A stretch of 17,285 bases of DNA from an uncultured Eubacterium sp. (GCA_905193765.1 CAJJPZ010000031.1:1-17285), one strand, 5' to 3'; shown: positions 7,383-14,523, counted from the stretch's first letter. A program made the numbers and translations. Notes: a model not told the origin generated them from the sequence alone.

Positions 7383-10190
7383 CTAAACTTTATAGCGTGC
7401 CGCCATCTTCATAGTGAACTGCTTTTCCGGATACATGGAATATACCAGCTCAGTCTCTTTATCCCCGATCACTTCCTTGACCCACACATAGTAGTTGCTT
7501 CCTGCCTGTCTGATCTCGCCTATCTCGAGTCTTGTGAAGTCACCGCTCTTCTTGTTCTTAAGCTTAGATGTCTGTTTGTAAAGTTTGGTGCTCTCATCTA
7601 TCATTCCCAGCACGCTTTCGTCACCGGAATTCATGAGATCATACTTTCTTGCCTCGAATTCTATTATCTCTCCTACTACTTCTGTATCATAGTATACAGG
7701 ATAGTTTTCACTGTCCTTTCCCCATTCCACTACCGTCATCGGCTGGGAAAGCACCAGATCCGATACCTGGCCGTCTCTTTCCTCGTCGTAGTTCAGATCC
7801 GCATTATATACTATTTCCTTTATATTTTTATTTATGTTCCTGTCGCTGGACTGATTGATCAGGTCAGTCTTGTCCTCCTTGGGTTCGACCCTTGCCGGTG
7901 CTGCTGCAAAGCTCATCTGTGTATCATCGCCTGATATCAGCTGCACCACCTTGTTGATCTGCTGGTCTACGAACTCAGCAGCCTTGCTCTGGGACGCGAA
8001 CACTCTGATACCTATGCATACCAGTTCAAACGCCAGTATCACTATGAGGAGTACGAGGATTATCTTCAGAACGATCCTGCCCTTGCCGCCGCCTTTTCCT
8101 TCATCTTCGTAGTCGTCCTCAGAGTCGATGAAGTCTGTATCTGCGTGTCCACCGTTCTTTGCAGCCTTTTTAGCTTCCTTTGCCTGCTGTTTCTCAAGAC
8201 GTCTCTGTTCTTTCTCGCGTCTTCTGATCTCCTTAGGCGAAAGTTCCTCGCTGTCATCATAGAAGTCATCCTGCGCCTGCTGTGCCTTTTGCTGATTTAT
8301 GTAGTTCTGAGCCTCTTCGTTGCCGTAGCTGTCGAAGTCATTGGCCGGAAGTTCGCTCAGTTTATCGTCATGAGGTACCACTATAGTATCGCCCAGGTTC
8401 TCACCGCCGTGTATCTGCTGAGCCTGCTCTGCGGACATCTGTCTCGTTGCCGCCGGTGTTTCCGTCTGATATGTATCCTTATCGTCTACGCTCTCGAAAT
8501 GTCCGAGAAGATCGTCAAGATCCGCATCCTGCAGTTCCTGAGGAGCCGTCTGCGGCTGAACATCCTGTGCAGGAGTGCCGAAGAACTCATCAATGGCTGC
8601 AGGATCTGCAGCAGATCTCATGGACTCCCGGGAAATGACCTGTGTAGGTTCATCCACTCCGGCAAGTACAGCCGCTTTGTCAACGACTCTTGTCCTGCTC
8701 ATATCGCTGCCTCCGGAAAGCATCGTCTCTCTGCCTGTCACAGGCTGCTCTGCCTTTCTCGGCTGTTCGTGCTCGAATTCCGCGAAAAACTCGTCTCTCG
8801 CCTTTGTCATCTCATTTATCTGGTTTCTGGTAGCGCGATGTGCTTCCTCCACCTCGCTGCGGCTGAGCTGTGATGCAGATTTGCCTGCGCCGGCCTTGAT
8901 CCCTGCCACTGCAGCACGGATCTTCTCTTCCTCTTCTCTCTGCATCCTTGCAGTCTGCTCGAGGACGCGTCTTACTTCCTCCTGAGCCACTGCCTGGTTC
9001 GCTTCTTCAGTTATCCTCTTCTGTTCAGCCTCCAGTTTTTCTCTTGCTTCCTGTTCGGCAAACTGGCGTTTCTGCTGCTCAGCTTTGAACTTCGCTTCTG
9101 CTTTTGCTGCAAGTCTTGCTTCCTGCTGAGCCTTTATCCTTGCAGCCTCGCGCTGAGCCTTGAGATCGGCTTCCGCCTTTATCCTTGCCTCTTCTTCAGC
9201 GCGGAGTCTCGCTTCTTCTGCTTCTTTCCTGCGTGCCTCTTCCTCTGCGCGTAGTCTTGCCTCCTCTTCAGCTCTGAGTCTTGCCTCTTCGCGCGCTTTT
9301 ATACGTGCCTGTTCAGCGGCTATCGCTTCTTCCTCGGCCTTTTTCCTTGCCAGTTCCGCAAGTCTTGCAGCTTCTTCCTCTTCTTTTCTCTTAGCCTCGG
9401 CTTCCTGTCTTGCCTGCTCTATCGCAGCAAGACGCGCCTCTTCCTCACGGCGCTGAGCATCACGCATGGCTTCCTGTTCCTCTATGCGCTTGAGCACATC
9501 CGATTCGAAAGCCTTAGGCTGGTAAGGCTTGTTTATGCCCTCTGCTTCAAGGAAGTCTTCCATCGAAGAATTCTCGTATCTTACCTGGAATCTCTCATCA
9601 GCCTTCTGATCTGCAGCTGACAGTTCCTGCTGCAGCGCATTGCCCTGTTTCACCTTGCGGTATTCTCTGTCCAGGAGCTGCTGGAATTCCTCATTCTTTT
9701 TATTGAAAGTGTAGAATTTATCGATCCTTTCAGCTGCACTCATGCCGTCTGAAGATCTTTCCGGTGTTTCTCCGAAAATGGATCTTTCCAGATCCTTTCC
9801 CTGAAGAACATCCTCCCTGTTATCATATGTGTCAGTGAACGACATTTCAGGAGCTGCTTTCTCCGGCTGCTGTAATCTGTTTCCGGCATCATCAAGATCT
9901 GCCGGCCTCGCGTGCCAGTTGAAATTTATTTCTTCCGTTTTCTCTACTCTGTCTCTGCTCGGATAATCACCGACATCCCAAGGTACATCCTCTATTACCA
10001 GTTTCCTTGGTGACTCGTATGTTTCATCTGCTACAGCGTGTTCGTGAAAAGAGCCCGCCTGCTCAACAGCCGGTATATCATGCGTCACCGGTGCAGCAGC
10101 CGGCTGCGGCGCTGATTCCACAAGGGTGCCGCACTGACTGCAGAATTTTGCTCCTTCCGCGATCTCACTTCCGCAATTTTTACAATACAT
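7383..10190 (-). CDS. Zinc-ribbon, TolA-like coiled-coil, single-span membrane protein
   Basis: This 935 aa protein opens with a zinc ribbon (Cys3, Cys6, Cys17, Cys20 in MYCKNCGSEIAEGAKFCSQC). A polar, probably disordered stretch follows (about 25-225), then a very long Glu/Ala/Arg/Lys coiled coil (about 230-430), another acidic and Gln-rich linker, and a Lys/Arg/Glu-rich basic patch near 655-690. A single membrane span (about 704-728, IVLKIILVLLIVILAFELV) and a ~205-residue C-terminal domain complete it. By the positive-inside rule the N-terminal ~700 residues are cytosolic and the C-terminal domain is outside. Zinc ribbons followed by a membrane span and an outer domain are common in Firmicutes (TcaA-like layouts), but I do not recognise the outer domain. 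It starts at ATG with AAGGAGGA, is 22 bp from the upstream gene and 13 bp from UPF0182. A scaffold across the membrane is an inference. Confidence 0.85.
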   Translation of the reverse strand: MYCKNCGSEIAEGAKFCSQCGTLVESAPQPAAAPVTHDIPAVEQAGSFHEHAVADETYESPRKLVIEDVPWDVGDYPSRDRVEKTEEINFNWHARPADLDDAGNRLQQPEKAAPEMSFTDTYDNREDVLQGKDLERSIFGETPERSSDGMSAAERIDKFYTFNKKNEEFQQLLDREYRKVKQGNALQQELSAADQKADERFQVRYENSSMEDFLEAEGINKPYQPKAFESDVLKRIEEQEAMRDAQRREEEARLAAIEQARQEAEAKRKEEEEAARLAELARKKAEEEAIAAEQARIKAREEARLRAEEEARLRAEEEARRKEAEEARLRAEEEARIKAEADLKAQREAARIKAQQEARLAAKAEAKFKAEQQKRQFAEQEAREKLEAEQKRITEEANQAVAQEEVRRVLEQTARMQREEEEKIRAAVAGIKAGAGKSASQLSRSEVEEAHRATRNQINEMTKARDEFFAEFEHEQPRKAEQPVTGRETMLSGGSDMSRTRVVDKAAVLAGVDEPTQVISRESMRSAADPAAIDEFFGTPAQDVQPQTAPQELQDADLDDLLGHFESVDDKDTYQTETPAATRQMSAEQAQQIHGGENLGDTIVVPHDDKLSELPANDFDSYGNEEAQNYINQQKAQQAQDDFYDDSEELSPKEIRRREKEQRRLEKQQAKEAKKAAKNGGHADTDFIDSEDDYEDEGKGGGKGRIVLKIILVLLIVILAFELVCIGIRVFASQSKAAEFVDQQINKVVQLISGDDTQMSFAAAPARVEPKEDKTDLINQSSDRNINKNIKEIVYNADLNYDEERDGQVSDLVLSQPMTVVEWGKDSENYPVYYDTEVVGEIIEFEARKYDLMNSGDESVLGMIDESTKLYKQTSKLKNKKSGDFTRLEIGEIRQAGSNYYVWVKEVIGDKETELVYSMYPEKQFTMKMAARYKV
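9187..9282 (-). repeat. Four tandem 24-bp units coding for an 8-residue coiled-coil repeat
   Basis: Units lie at 9187-9210, 9211-9234 (degenerate), 9235-9258 and 9259-9282. Each encodes a variant of ARLRAEEE (the degenerate one is ARRKEAEE-like). They sit in the coiled coil of the zinc-ribbon protein. The copies differ mostly at silent positions, so this is an older duplication under protein-level constraint rather than a fresh expansion. Confidence 0.7.
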
Positions 10191-10212
10191 AGATTCCTCC
10201 TTCTGGACAATT

Positions 10213-10962
10213 TCATTCTTTGATCAATGTTTCCAATTCCGATACTGTATACGTCCTTCCGCTCCTTCCAGTGTTCACGGAGCTGCCGATACCGTGCATC
10301 ATCTTTTCGTCAGGCACCGTCATCAGGTCGTCGTCGAAGAGACTGCCTGTTCCGCCCGCCATCATATCCTGATCCATAAAGTCAAGGCTTATCTCACCGC
10401 TGCCGTCTCCGTCATTCCCGAAGTATCCGTCATGGCTTCCGGAATAATGTCCGGCATTGTCTCTGCCTTCGTATATCGGTCTTTGTGTATTATCATAAAT
10501 TCCCGCATTGCTGTAGCTGTCATGTTCCGGCCGTCCGCTCTGACACAGGTCCCCGCCTGTGAACACTGCATGCTGCGGTGGTATGTCCGCCTGCATGACA
10601 GGTCTGTATGTATCTGCACGCATCTCGGTCTGAGTCTGTCTGCACTGCATATCCGGATATGCCTCCGGCGACGTCTCTGCATATACATCCCTCGTCGGCG
10701 TCTGCCCGGAGCCACTGCCGTCGATCCTGTCCTGATGCACCTCCGGTACCTCCGGAGTCTCACGGTTCATCCTGAGGAGCTCGCCAGCCACAAGGTCATT
10801 ATTTTCAGAAAGTCCGTCCCTTATGTTCACCAGCGTGTCTTCGATAAACCGTATGCTGTTGGTCCTCATCTCCGTTTCACGTTTCCACACGATAAGGACC
10901 ACCACAGATATCACTGCAAAAAAAACCAAAGCAACAACAACTGCGATCTGAATTGTCGTCAT
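10213..10962 (-). CDS. Single-span membrane protein with low-complexity tail, first gene of the envelope operon
   Basis: I do not recognise this 249 aa protein. An N-terminal membrane span (about 5-27, IAVVVALVFFAVISVVVLIVW) is followed by KRETEMR and a short predicted helix (IRFIEDTLVNIRDGLSENND). The remainder is polar, Gly/Asp/Ser/Met-rich, probably disordered sequence, and the C terminus is a small ordered-looking TYTVSELETLIKE. The start at 10962 is chosen because AGGAGAAGGA stands just upstream. An upstream in-frame TTG (11031) would add 23 residues but has no ribosome binding site. No signal-peptidase site is evident, so the N terminus is an anchor with the tail probably cytosolic. It lies 22 bp from the zinc-ribbon gene. 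The pairing suggests a role with that protein and UPF0182, but this is inference. Confidence 0.75.
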   Translation of the reverse strand: MTTIQIAVVVALVFFAVISVVVLIVWKRETEMRTNSIRFIEDTLVNIRDGLSENNDLVAGELLRMNRETPEVPEVHQDRIDGSGSGQTPTRDVYAETSPEAYPDMQCRQTQTEMRADTYRPVMQADIPPQHAVFTGGDLCQSGRPEHDSYSNAGIYDNTQRPIYEGRDNAGHYSGSHDGYFGNDGDGSGEISLDFMDQDMMAGGTGSLFDDDLMTVPDEKMMHGIGSSVNTGRSGRTYTVSELETLIKE

Positions 10963-11049
10963 ATTCCTTCTCCTGTTTCTCATAGCAAACGTATGCATCC
11001 TGCCCTCAAAAGCGCAAAATGCAAAAAACAAATGCTTATAGACCTTGAT

Positions 11050-11078
11050 ATTATACTATACATCCTCAATAATTTCAA
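11050..11078 (-). promoter_or_regulatory. Sigma-A promoter of the envelope operon
   Basis: On the minus strand TTGAAA (complement of 11073-11078) is followed by a 17-bp spacer and a perfect TATAAT (complement of 11050-11055). A transcript would start near 11043, giving a leader of about 80 nt before the ATG at 10962. An AT-rich stretch lies just upstream of the -35. Confidence 0.8.
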
Positions 11079-11103
11079 ATAATATAGAAAAAATCAGCCC
11101 TGC

Positions 11104-11123
11104 TTCCGGTCTATTTCGGTCTC
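11104..11123. repeat. 10-bp direct repeat upstream of the envelope-operon promoter
   Basis: TTCCGGTCTA (11104-11113) and TTTCGGTCTC (11114-11123) match at 8 of 10 positions and share CGGTCT. They are exactly one helical turn apart, at about -61 to -80 of the leftward promoter. The layout fits a binding site for a response regulator or activator, but no partner is known here. Confidence 0.4.
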
Positions 11124-11274
11124 AAAATGTAATATATCCGTCTCTATATGACAATACTGTGAAGTTTTTTGAAACTCAGCAAATAAATACAGTTATCACA
11201 GCTCATTGATCATTGCAATATGTTGTCTGCACAACACATCTTTATCGTGAATTGATGTATCATATACTCAGGCC

Positions 11275-11416
11275 GGGGGATCACAATAGTACATTTGAAA
11301 TTTTCTTTTTACCTCCCCTGCCGTCAAGGCAGCACATTCTGAATAAATGTATTGCTATAACTTCTGACTAAGGCATGTTCTGTACCACCGACCTCACAGA
11401 ACATGCCTGTTTTTTT
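11275..11416 (+). ncRNA. Possible small RNA ending at an orphan terminator
   Basis: A strong rightward terminator (11371-11416) has no rightward gene in front of it. A weak promoter candidate precedes it: TTTATC (11241-11246), a 16-bp spacer, and TATACT (11263-11268). That would give a ~140-nt RNA beginning near 11275. The RNA has a G-rich 5' segment that could pair with CCUCCCC near 11311-11317, a CUGCC/GGCAG hairpin at 11319-11333, and the terminator stem. I do not recognise 6S, SRP, tmRNA or any riboswitch motif in it. Both ends are estimates. Confidence 0.3.
11371..11416 (+). terminator. Strong rightward rho-independent terminator with no rightward gene before it
   Basis: Perfect 12-bp arms (AGGCATGTTCTG at 11371-11382, CAGAACATGCCT at 11397-11408) enclose a 14-nt loop and are followed by seven T (11410-11416). 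There is no T-run on the minus strand, so the orientation is rightward. Confidence 0.8.
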
Positions 11417-11444
11417 AAACGTCTGCAAATGCCTTGCTTTTACA

Positions 11445-11500
11445 TAAAAACATACCCCTTATGATCTGCATGTCAGACCATCGGGGTATGTTTTGTTTTC
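11445..11500 (-). terminator. mmsA terminator, probably bidirectional
   Basis: Perfect 12-bp arms AAAACATACCCC (11447-11458) and GGGGTATGTTTT (11483-11494). A second inner stem of about 7-8 pairs (including a G-U on the minus-strand RNA) lies between them. The T-run on the minus strand is the complement of 11446-11450. The plus strand also shows TTTTGTTTT, so it can act both ways. It lies just past the mmsA stop. Confidence 0.85.
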
Positions 11501-11511
11501 ATGCTGTATCG

Positions 11512-13029
11512 CTATGCTTCGGTACTGCCTTCCCAGGTACCTACTTTACGTTTGCCTGCGTTTTCATCGAACCAGTGTGTAGTCACGGTCTTTGCTCTCG
11601 TGAAGAAGCGGTATCCGTCTTTTCCGAGGACATGCATATCTCCGAAGAAAGAATCCTTGTTGCCTGAGAACGGGAAGTATGCCGTCGGTACAGGTATGGC
11701 TACATTCACGCCTACCATACCGCCGTCCGTATCCATCACGAACCTGCGGCTGTAGTAACCGCTCTGTGTGAATATGCACGAGCCGTTTGCGAACGGATTG
11801 CCGTTCATCAGAGCAATACCTTCTTCATAATCCTTTACACGCTTGATGCAGAGCACAGGGCCGAATATCTCTCTGTTTCCTACAGTCATATCCTTATCCA
11901 CATTATCCAGGATCGTAGGGCCCACGAAGAACCCGTTCTCGTATCCCGGCACGGCGATATCACGACCGTCGAGAACAAGTTCCGCACCCTCGTCGATGCC
12001 TTTCTGTATCCATGAAAGCACTTTCTCCTTATGCGATGCACTGACTACAGGACCGAGGTCTGTTTCCTCATCATATGCACAGCCTGTTTTCATCGCTGAA
12101 GCTTTTTCCTTTATGAGTTTCACGAATTCGTCAGCTATGCTTTCCTGTACACATACTACCGGCAGCGCCATACATCTCATTCCGGCGCATCCGTATGTTG
12201 CGTTGACTACAGCGTTGACAGTAGCCTCGAGATCGCAGTCCTCAAGCACCAGCGCGTGGTTCTTCGCTTCAGTCTGTGCCTGGACACGCTTGCCGTGCTC
12301 TGCAGCCTTGGAATATACAGCCTTGCCCACACCTGTAGTACCGACGAAGGTAACGGCCTTCACACGCGGATCTGTCAGCAGTATGTCAGCTTCCACTCTG
12401 CTGCATGTCACCAGGTTCACCACGCCCTTCGGGAAGCCTGCCTCTTCATAGAACAGTTCCATTATACGCATCGCTGTGAGCGGAGTCTGGGAGCTTGCCT
12501 TGAGCACCACGGTGTTTCCACAAGCGATCGAGATCGGCACCATCCATCCCCACGGTATCATTGCAGGGAAATTCATCGGAACGATACCTGCCGTGACGCC
12601 CAGCGGGAATCTGTAGCTTGCAGTATCATAACCGCTGGTCACCTGCATGGCTGCATCGCCCTGTATCATCGCCGGCAGCGCGCATGCTTCCTCTGTCGGT
12701 TCGATAGCCTTCTGCACATCGCCCCGCGCTTCTTTTATATTCTTACCCAGTTCTTTCGCACATAGGACTGACAGTTCCTCTTTATGAGCATAAAGCACAT
12801 CTCTCCATCTGAACAGATACTGCTGCCTCTTTGCAAGTGACAGTGACGACCACTCCGGGAACGCTGCCTGAGCGGATGCTATCGCTTCCTCGACTTCATC
12901 TGAAGTACAGCATGGAACGCTGGCGATCACCTCGCCCGTACTGGAGTCAGTCACATCCATATATTTGTCTGACTTTGAGATTTTCCATTCTCCATTTACA
13001 CAGTACCCCATCTTCTTTATACCGGCCAT
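11512..13029 (-). CDS. mmsA: CoA-acylating methylmalonate-semialdehyde dehydrogenase
   Basis: This 505 aa aldehyde dehydrogenase is of the MmsA/IolA type. The family oxidises methylmalonate semialdehyde or malonate semialdehyde with NAD and CoA to propionyl-CoA or acetyl-CoA, in valine or myo-inositol breakdown. Family marks are IPMNFPAMIPWGW-like PMNFPAMIPW (151-160), the NAD-binding FVGTTGVGK (238-246) and the catalytic Cys286 in CAGMRCMAL. Gln252 occupies the place of the general-base Glu of hydrolytic ALDHs, as expected for an acylating enzyme. One oddity is that the usual GAKNH reads EAKNH (Glu254). The start at 13029 has AGGAGGG at a good distance; an upstream in-frame ATG at 13095 would add 22 residues with no such site. 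The gene stands alone, has its own promoter and terminator, and is divergent from a DeoR-type regulator. No other iol or valine genes are in view. Confidence 0.87.
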   Translation of the reverse strand: MAGIKKMGYCVNGEWKISKSDKYMDVTDSSTGEVIASVPCCTSDEVEEAIASAQAAFPEWSSLSLAKRQQYLFRWRDVLYAHKEELSVLCAKELGKNIKEARGDVQKAIEPTEEACALPAMIQGDAAMQVTSGYDTASYRFPLGVTAGIVPMNFPAMIPWGWMVPISIACGNTVVLKASSQTPLTAMRIMELFYEEAGFPKGVVNLVTCSRVEADILLTDPRVKAVTFVGTTGVGKAVYSKAAEHGKRVQAQTEAKNHALVLEDCDLEATVNAVVNATYGCAGMRCMALPVVCVQESIADEFVKLIKEKASAMKTGCAYDEETDLGPVVSASHKEKVLSWIQKGIDEGAELVLDGRDIAVPGYENGFFVGPTILDNVDKDMTVGNREIFGPVLCIKRVKDYEEGIALMNGNPFANGSCIFTQSGYYSRRFVMDTDGGMVGVNVAIPVPTAYFPFSGNKDSFFGDMHVLGKDGYRFFTRAKTVTTHWFDENAGKRKVGTWEGSTEA

Positions 13030-13062
13030 ATCTGAATTCCCTCCTGTTTTTATGTTATCTTG

Positions 13063-13084
13063 ATATGATTTTCTGTGATCATAT
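13063..13084. promoter_or_regulatory. Candidate operator over the mmsA transcription start
   Basis: ATATGAT (13063-13069) and ATCATAT (13078-13084) form a perfect 7-bp dyad with an 8-nt spacer. It covers the -10 edge and start of the mmsA promoter. The left half extends to TTGATATGAT (13060-13069), which recurs inverted at the regulator's own promoter (13255-13264). This is the position and pairing expected for a repressor. Confidence 0.5.
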
Positions 13085-13111
13085 GTTAGCATCATTGCGG
13101 TATGTCGTCAA
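13083..13111 (-). promoter_or_regulatory. mmsA promoter
   Basis: On the minus strand TTGACG (complement of 13106-13111), a 17-bp spacer, and TAACAT (complement of 13083-13088). The start would be near 13076, about 47 nt before the ATG. The dyad at 13063-13084 overlaps its -10 and start. Confidence 0.65.
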
Positions 13112-13133
13112 TGATTTCTGAGTATTTTTTGAA

Positions 13134-13148
13134 TGTATCCCGGATACA
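13134..13148. promoter_or_regulatory. Perfect 15-bp palindrome upstream of the mmsA promoter
   Basis: TGTATCC-C-GGATACA, with 7-bp arms around a single base, lies about 22 bp upstream of the mmsA -35. It is not the CcpA cre pattern. It may bind an activator or a second regulator. Confidence 0.45.
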
Positions 13149-13222
13149 CAGCACGATAGTTTATCAGAATATACTCAATTTGTTCTTTTTTATCATGATA
13201 TAGTCATTTTTTTGGGCAAGTA

Positions 13223-13251
13223 TTGATTTTTCATCTGAAATAAAATAAAAT
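13223..13251 (+). promoter_or_regulatory. Promoter of the DeoR-family regulator gene
   Basis: TTGATT (13223-13228), a 17-bp spacer, and TAAAAT (13246-13251). Transcription would begin near 13258, giving a ~42-nt leader to the TTG start at 13300. Confidence 0.6.
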
Positions 13252-13254
13252 ATT

Positions 13255-13264
13255 ATCATATCAA
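13255..13264. promoter_or_regulatory. Candidate autoregulatory operator
   Basis: ATCATATCAA is the exact reverse complement of TTGATATGAT at 13060-13069. It covers the predicted transcription start of the deoR-type gene. The core ATCAA fits the half-site I recall for Bacillus IolR only in part. Confidence 0.4.
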
Positions 13265-13299
13265 CCGTAACAGTGGATCAGAAACGACGGGGGTCTGAA

Positions 13300-14061
13300 T
13301 TGAAAGCAACACGAATCGATGAGATAGAACAGTATATAACAGAAAACCGCTCGGTTTCCCTGGAGGAACTCTGCGAGAGGTTCAGCATATCCAAAAGCAC
13401 AGTGCGGCGTGACATCGACGAACTTGCCGCGTCGGGCAAAGTCGAAAAGGTCTACGGAGGCGTCCGTGCGCCTGAACAGAGCACGTCGGTCACCACACTG
13501 CTGCCTTTCGAAGAACGCGATATCGCCAATCACGAAGAGAAGCAGTACATCTGCGGCAAAGCTGCCGGACTCGTATCTCCTCACGATGTGATATTCATCG
13601 ACACAGGGACCACATGCATCCATATGGTGGAGTATCTGCGGGATATCCCGTGCACCGTCATAACCAACAGCCTGAACGTCGCCCTTAAGGCAATCCCTTA
13701 TGAAAACATCGGCGTGATGATCCTGCCGGGACGTCTGAACCGCAAGACATGGTCCTTCGCAGGCCGGGACATCGAAGACCATCTGGCATCGCTGAACATC
13801 CGCAAGGCCTTCATGGCCACAACAGGCGTTTCCGTGCGCGGCGGACTCACCAACGCATCTGAGGACGAGTATTCCGTAAAGAAAAGCATATGCCGCAGCA
13901 GCAGCAGTATATATCTCCTTGCCGACCATGACAAGTTCGGCAGAGTCGCTCTTTATACCTACAGCAGCCTCGACAGCATCAGCGGCCTCGTCACAGACAG
14001 AAGACCGCCCGATGAGTATGTGACGTTCTGCGAAAACAGTAACATACAGCTGATATACTGA
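13300..14061 (+). CDS. DeoR/GlpR-family transcriptional regulator, IolR-like in context
   Basis: This 253 aa repressor-type protein has an N-terminal winged helix (about 5-57: SVSLEELCERFSISKSTVRR, then DIDELAASGKVEKVYGGV). The C-terminal sugar-phosphate-binding DeoR domain shows IDTGTT, TNSLNVA and FAGRDIEDHL. Family members usually bind a phosphorylated sugar or polyol intermediate and leave the operator. Start choice: TTG at 13300 has a GGGGG site six bases upstream and gives the normal family N terminus, while an in-frame GTG at 13273 would add 9 residues but lies only ~15 nt from the predicted transcription start and has no site. It is divergent from mmsA and shares an inverted operator-like 10-mer with it. 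In Bacillus the DeoR-family IolR controls iolA, so a similar job is likely here. It is followed after 23 bp by the metallopeptidase gene. Confidence 0.88.
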   Translation: MKATRIDEIEQYITENRSVSLEELCERFSISKSTVRRDIDELAASGKVEKVYGGVRAPEQSTSVTTLLPFEERDIANHEEKQYICGKAAGLVSPHDVIFIDTGTTCIHMVEYLRDIPCTVITNSLNVALKAIPYENIGVMILPGRLNRKTWSFAGRDIEDHLASLNIRKAFMATTGVSVRGGLTNASEDEYSVKKSICRSSSSIYLLADHDKFGRVALYTYSSLDSISGLVTDRRPPDEYVTFCENSNIQLIY

Positions 14062-14084
14062 TATTTACGAAAGGAGGTCTGCCG

Positions 14085-14477
14085 ATGATCGATATAGACA
14101 GATTCGAAGTCATCCTGGATGACATAGCCGGCGAACTGCCTGCAGAGTTCTACAAAGAACTCAATGGCGGCATACTGCTGCTGCCGGAAGCAAAGATAAG
14201 CCCCTATGCGGTCAGCGACGACCTTTATATCATGGGAGAATATATATACAGTATCTCCATGGGGCGCATGATAAAGATCTACTACGGTTCATTCGCCAGA
14301 AGCTACAGCCATCTCTCCGAGAGCGCGCTGACAGAGCAGATCCGGGAGGTCCTGTACCATGAATTCACCCATCATATGGAATCCCTGTCAGGTGAAAAAG
14401 GGCTGGAACTCAAGGATGAAGCGCAGCTCAGAAGGTATCTCGCGTCCAGAAAACCAACCAGTCGGTCAAAAATTTAG
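14085..14477 (+). CDS. Small zincin-like metallopeptidase family protein
   Basis: This 130 aa cytosolic protein of the zincin_1 type (PF06262-like) carries HEFTHH (His92-His97) in LYHEFTHHMESL, a HExxH zinc site with a neighbouring His97 and Glu99. No signal peptide or membrane span is present, and length is normal for the family. Its substrates are unknown. The start at ATG has an excellent AAAGGAGGT site six bases upstream. It follows the regulator by 23 bp and precedes the Mur ligase by 86 bp on the same strand, so co-transcription with the regulator is likely. The last ten residues (KPTSRSKI) are basic and look poorly conserved, but I see no frameshift. Confidence 0.8.
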   Translation: MIDIDRFEVILDDIAGELPAEFYKELNGGILLLPEAKISPYAVSDDLYIMGEYIYSISMGRMIKIYYGSFARSYSHLSESALTEQIREVLYHEFTHHMESLSGEKGLELKDEAQLRRYLASRKPTSRSKI

Positions 14478-14494
14478 TTCAGGTTTATATTTAT

Positions 14495-14523
14495 TTGTAA
14501 CATCTTTAATACTTATGTGTTAT
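14495..14523 (+). promoter_or_regulatory. Weak candidate promoter ahead of the Mur ligase gene
   Basis: In the AT-rich 86-bp gap a TTGTAA-like -35 is followed about 17 bp later by TGTTATATT. The match is modest. Transcription from the regulator upstream may also reach the Mur ligase, as no terminator is seen in the gap. Confidence 0.3.

Larger units (their letters stand above)
10963..11511. other. 549-bp gene-free region between the envelope operon and mmsA
   Basis: No credible protein gene is present on either strand. From left to right it holds the ~80-nt leader and promoter of the envelope operon, a 10-bp direct repeat, a TGTTGT/ACAACA dyad (11221-11236), a CTGCC/GGCAG hairpin (11319-11333), a rightward terminator (11371-11416) and the mmsA terminator (11447-11494). 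A second, weaker leftward promoter (TTGTCA, 17 bp, TACATT; 11127-11155) is also possible. The rightward terminator without a rightward gene is unexplained. Confidence 0.6.

Noticed and set aside
9160..9456. 98-codon Ser/Ala-rich frame opposite the coiled coil
   Set aside because: Its repetitive composition is a mirror of the Glu/Ala/Arg codons on the other strand.
10963..11031. 23-codon upstream extension of the 249 aa membrane protein
   Set aside because: It begins at a TTG without a ribosome binding site, close to the transcription start. The ATG at 10962 has AGGAGAAGGA.
11291..11320. Tiny leftward frame (MYYCDPPA) near a GGGGAGG motif
   Set aside because: The motif is about 19 bases from the ATG, too far, and the peptide is only 8 residues.
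13191..13200. Palindrome TATCATGATA in the mmsA/deoR gap
   Set aside because: It is a short AT-rich self-complementary stretch not placed at either promoter, so chance is likely.
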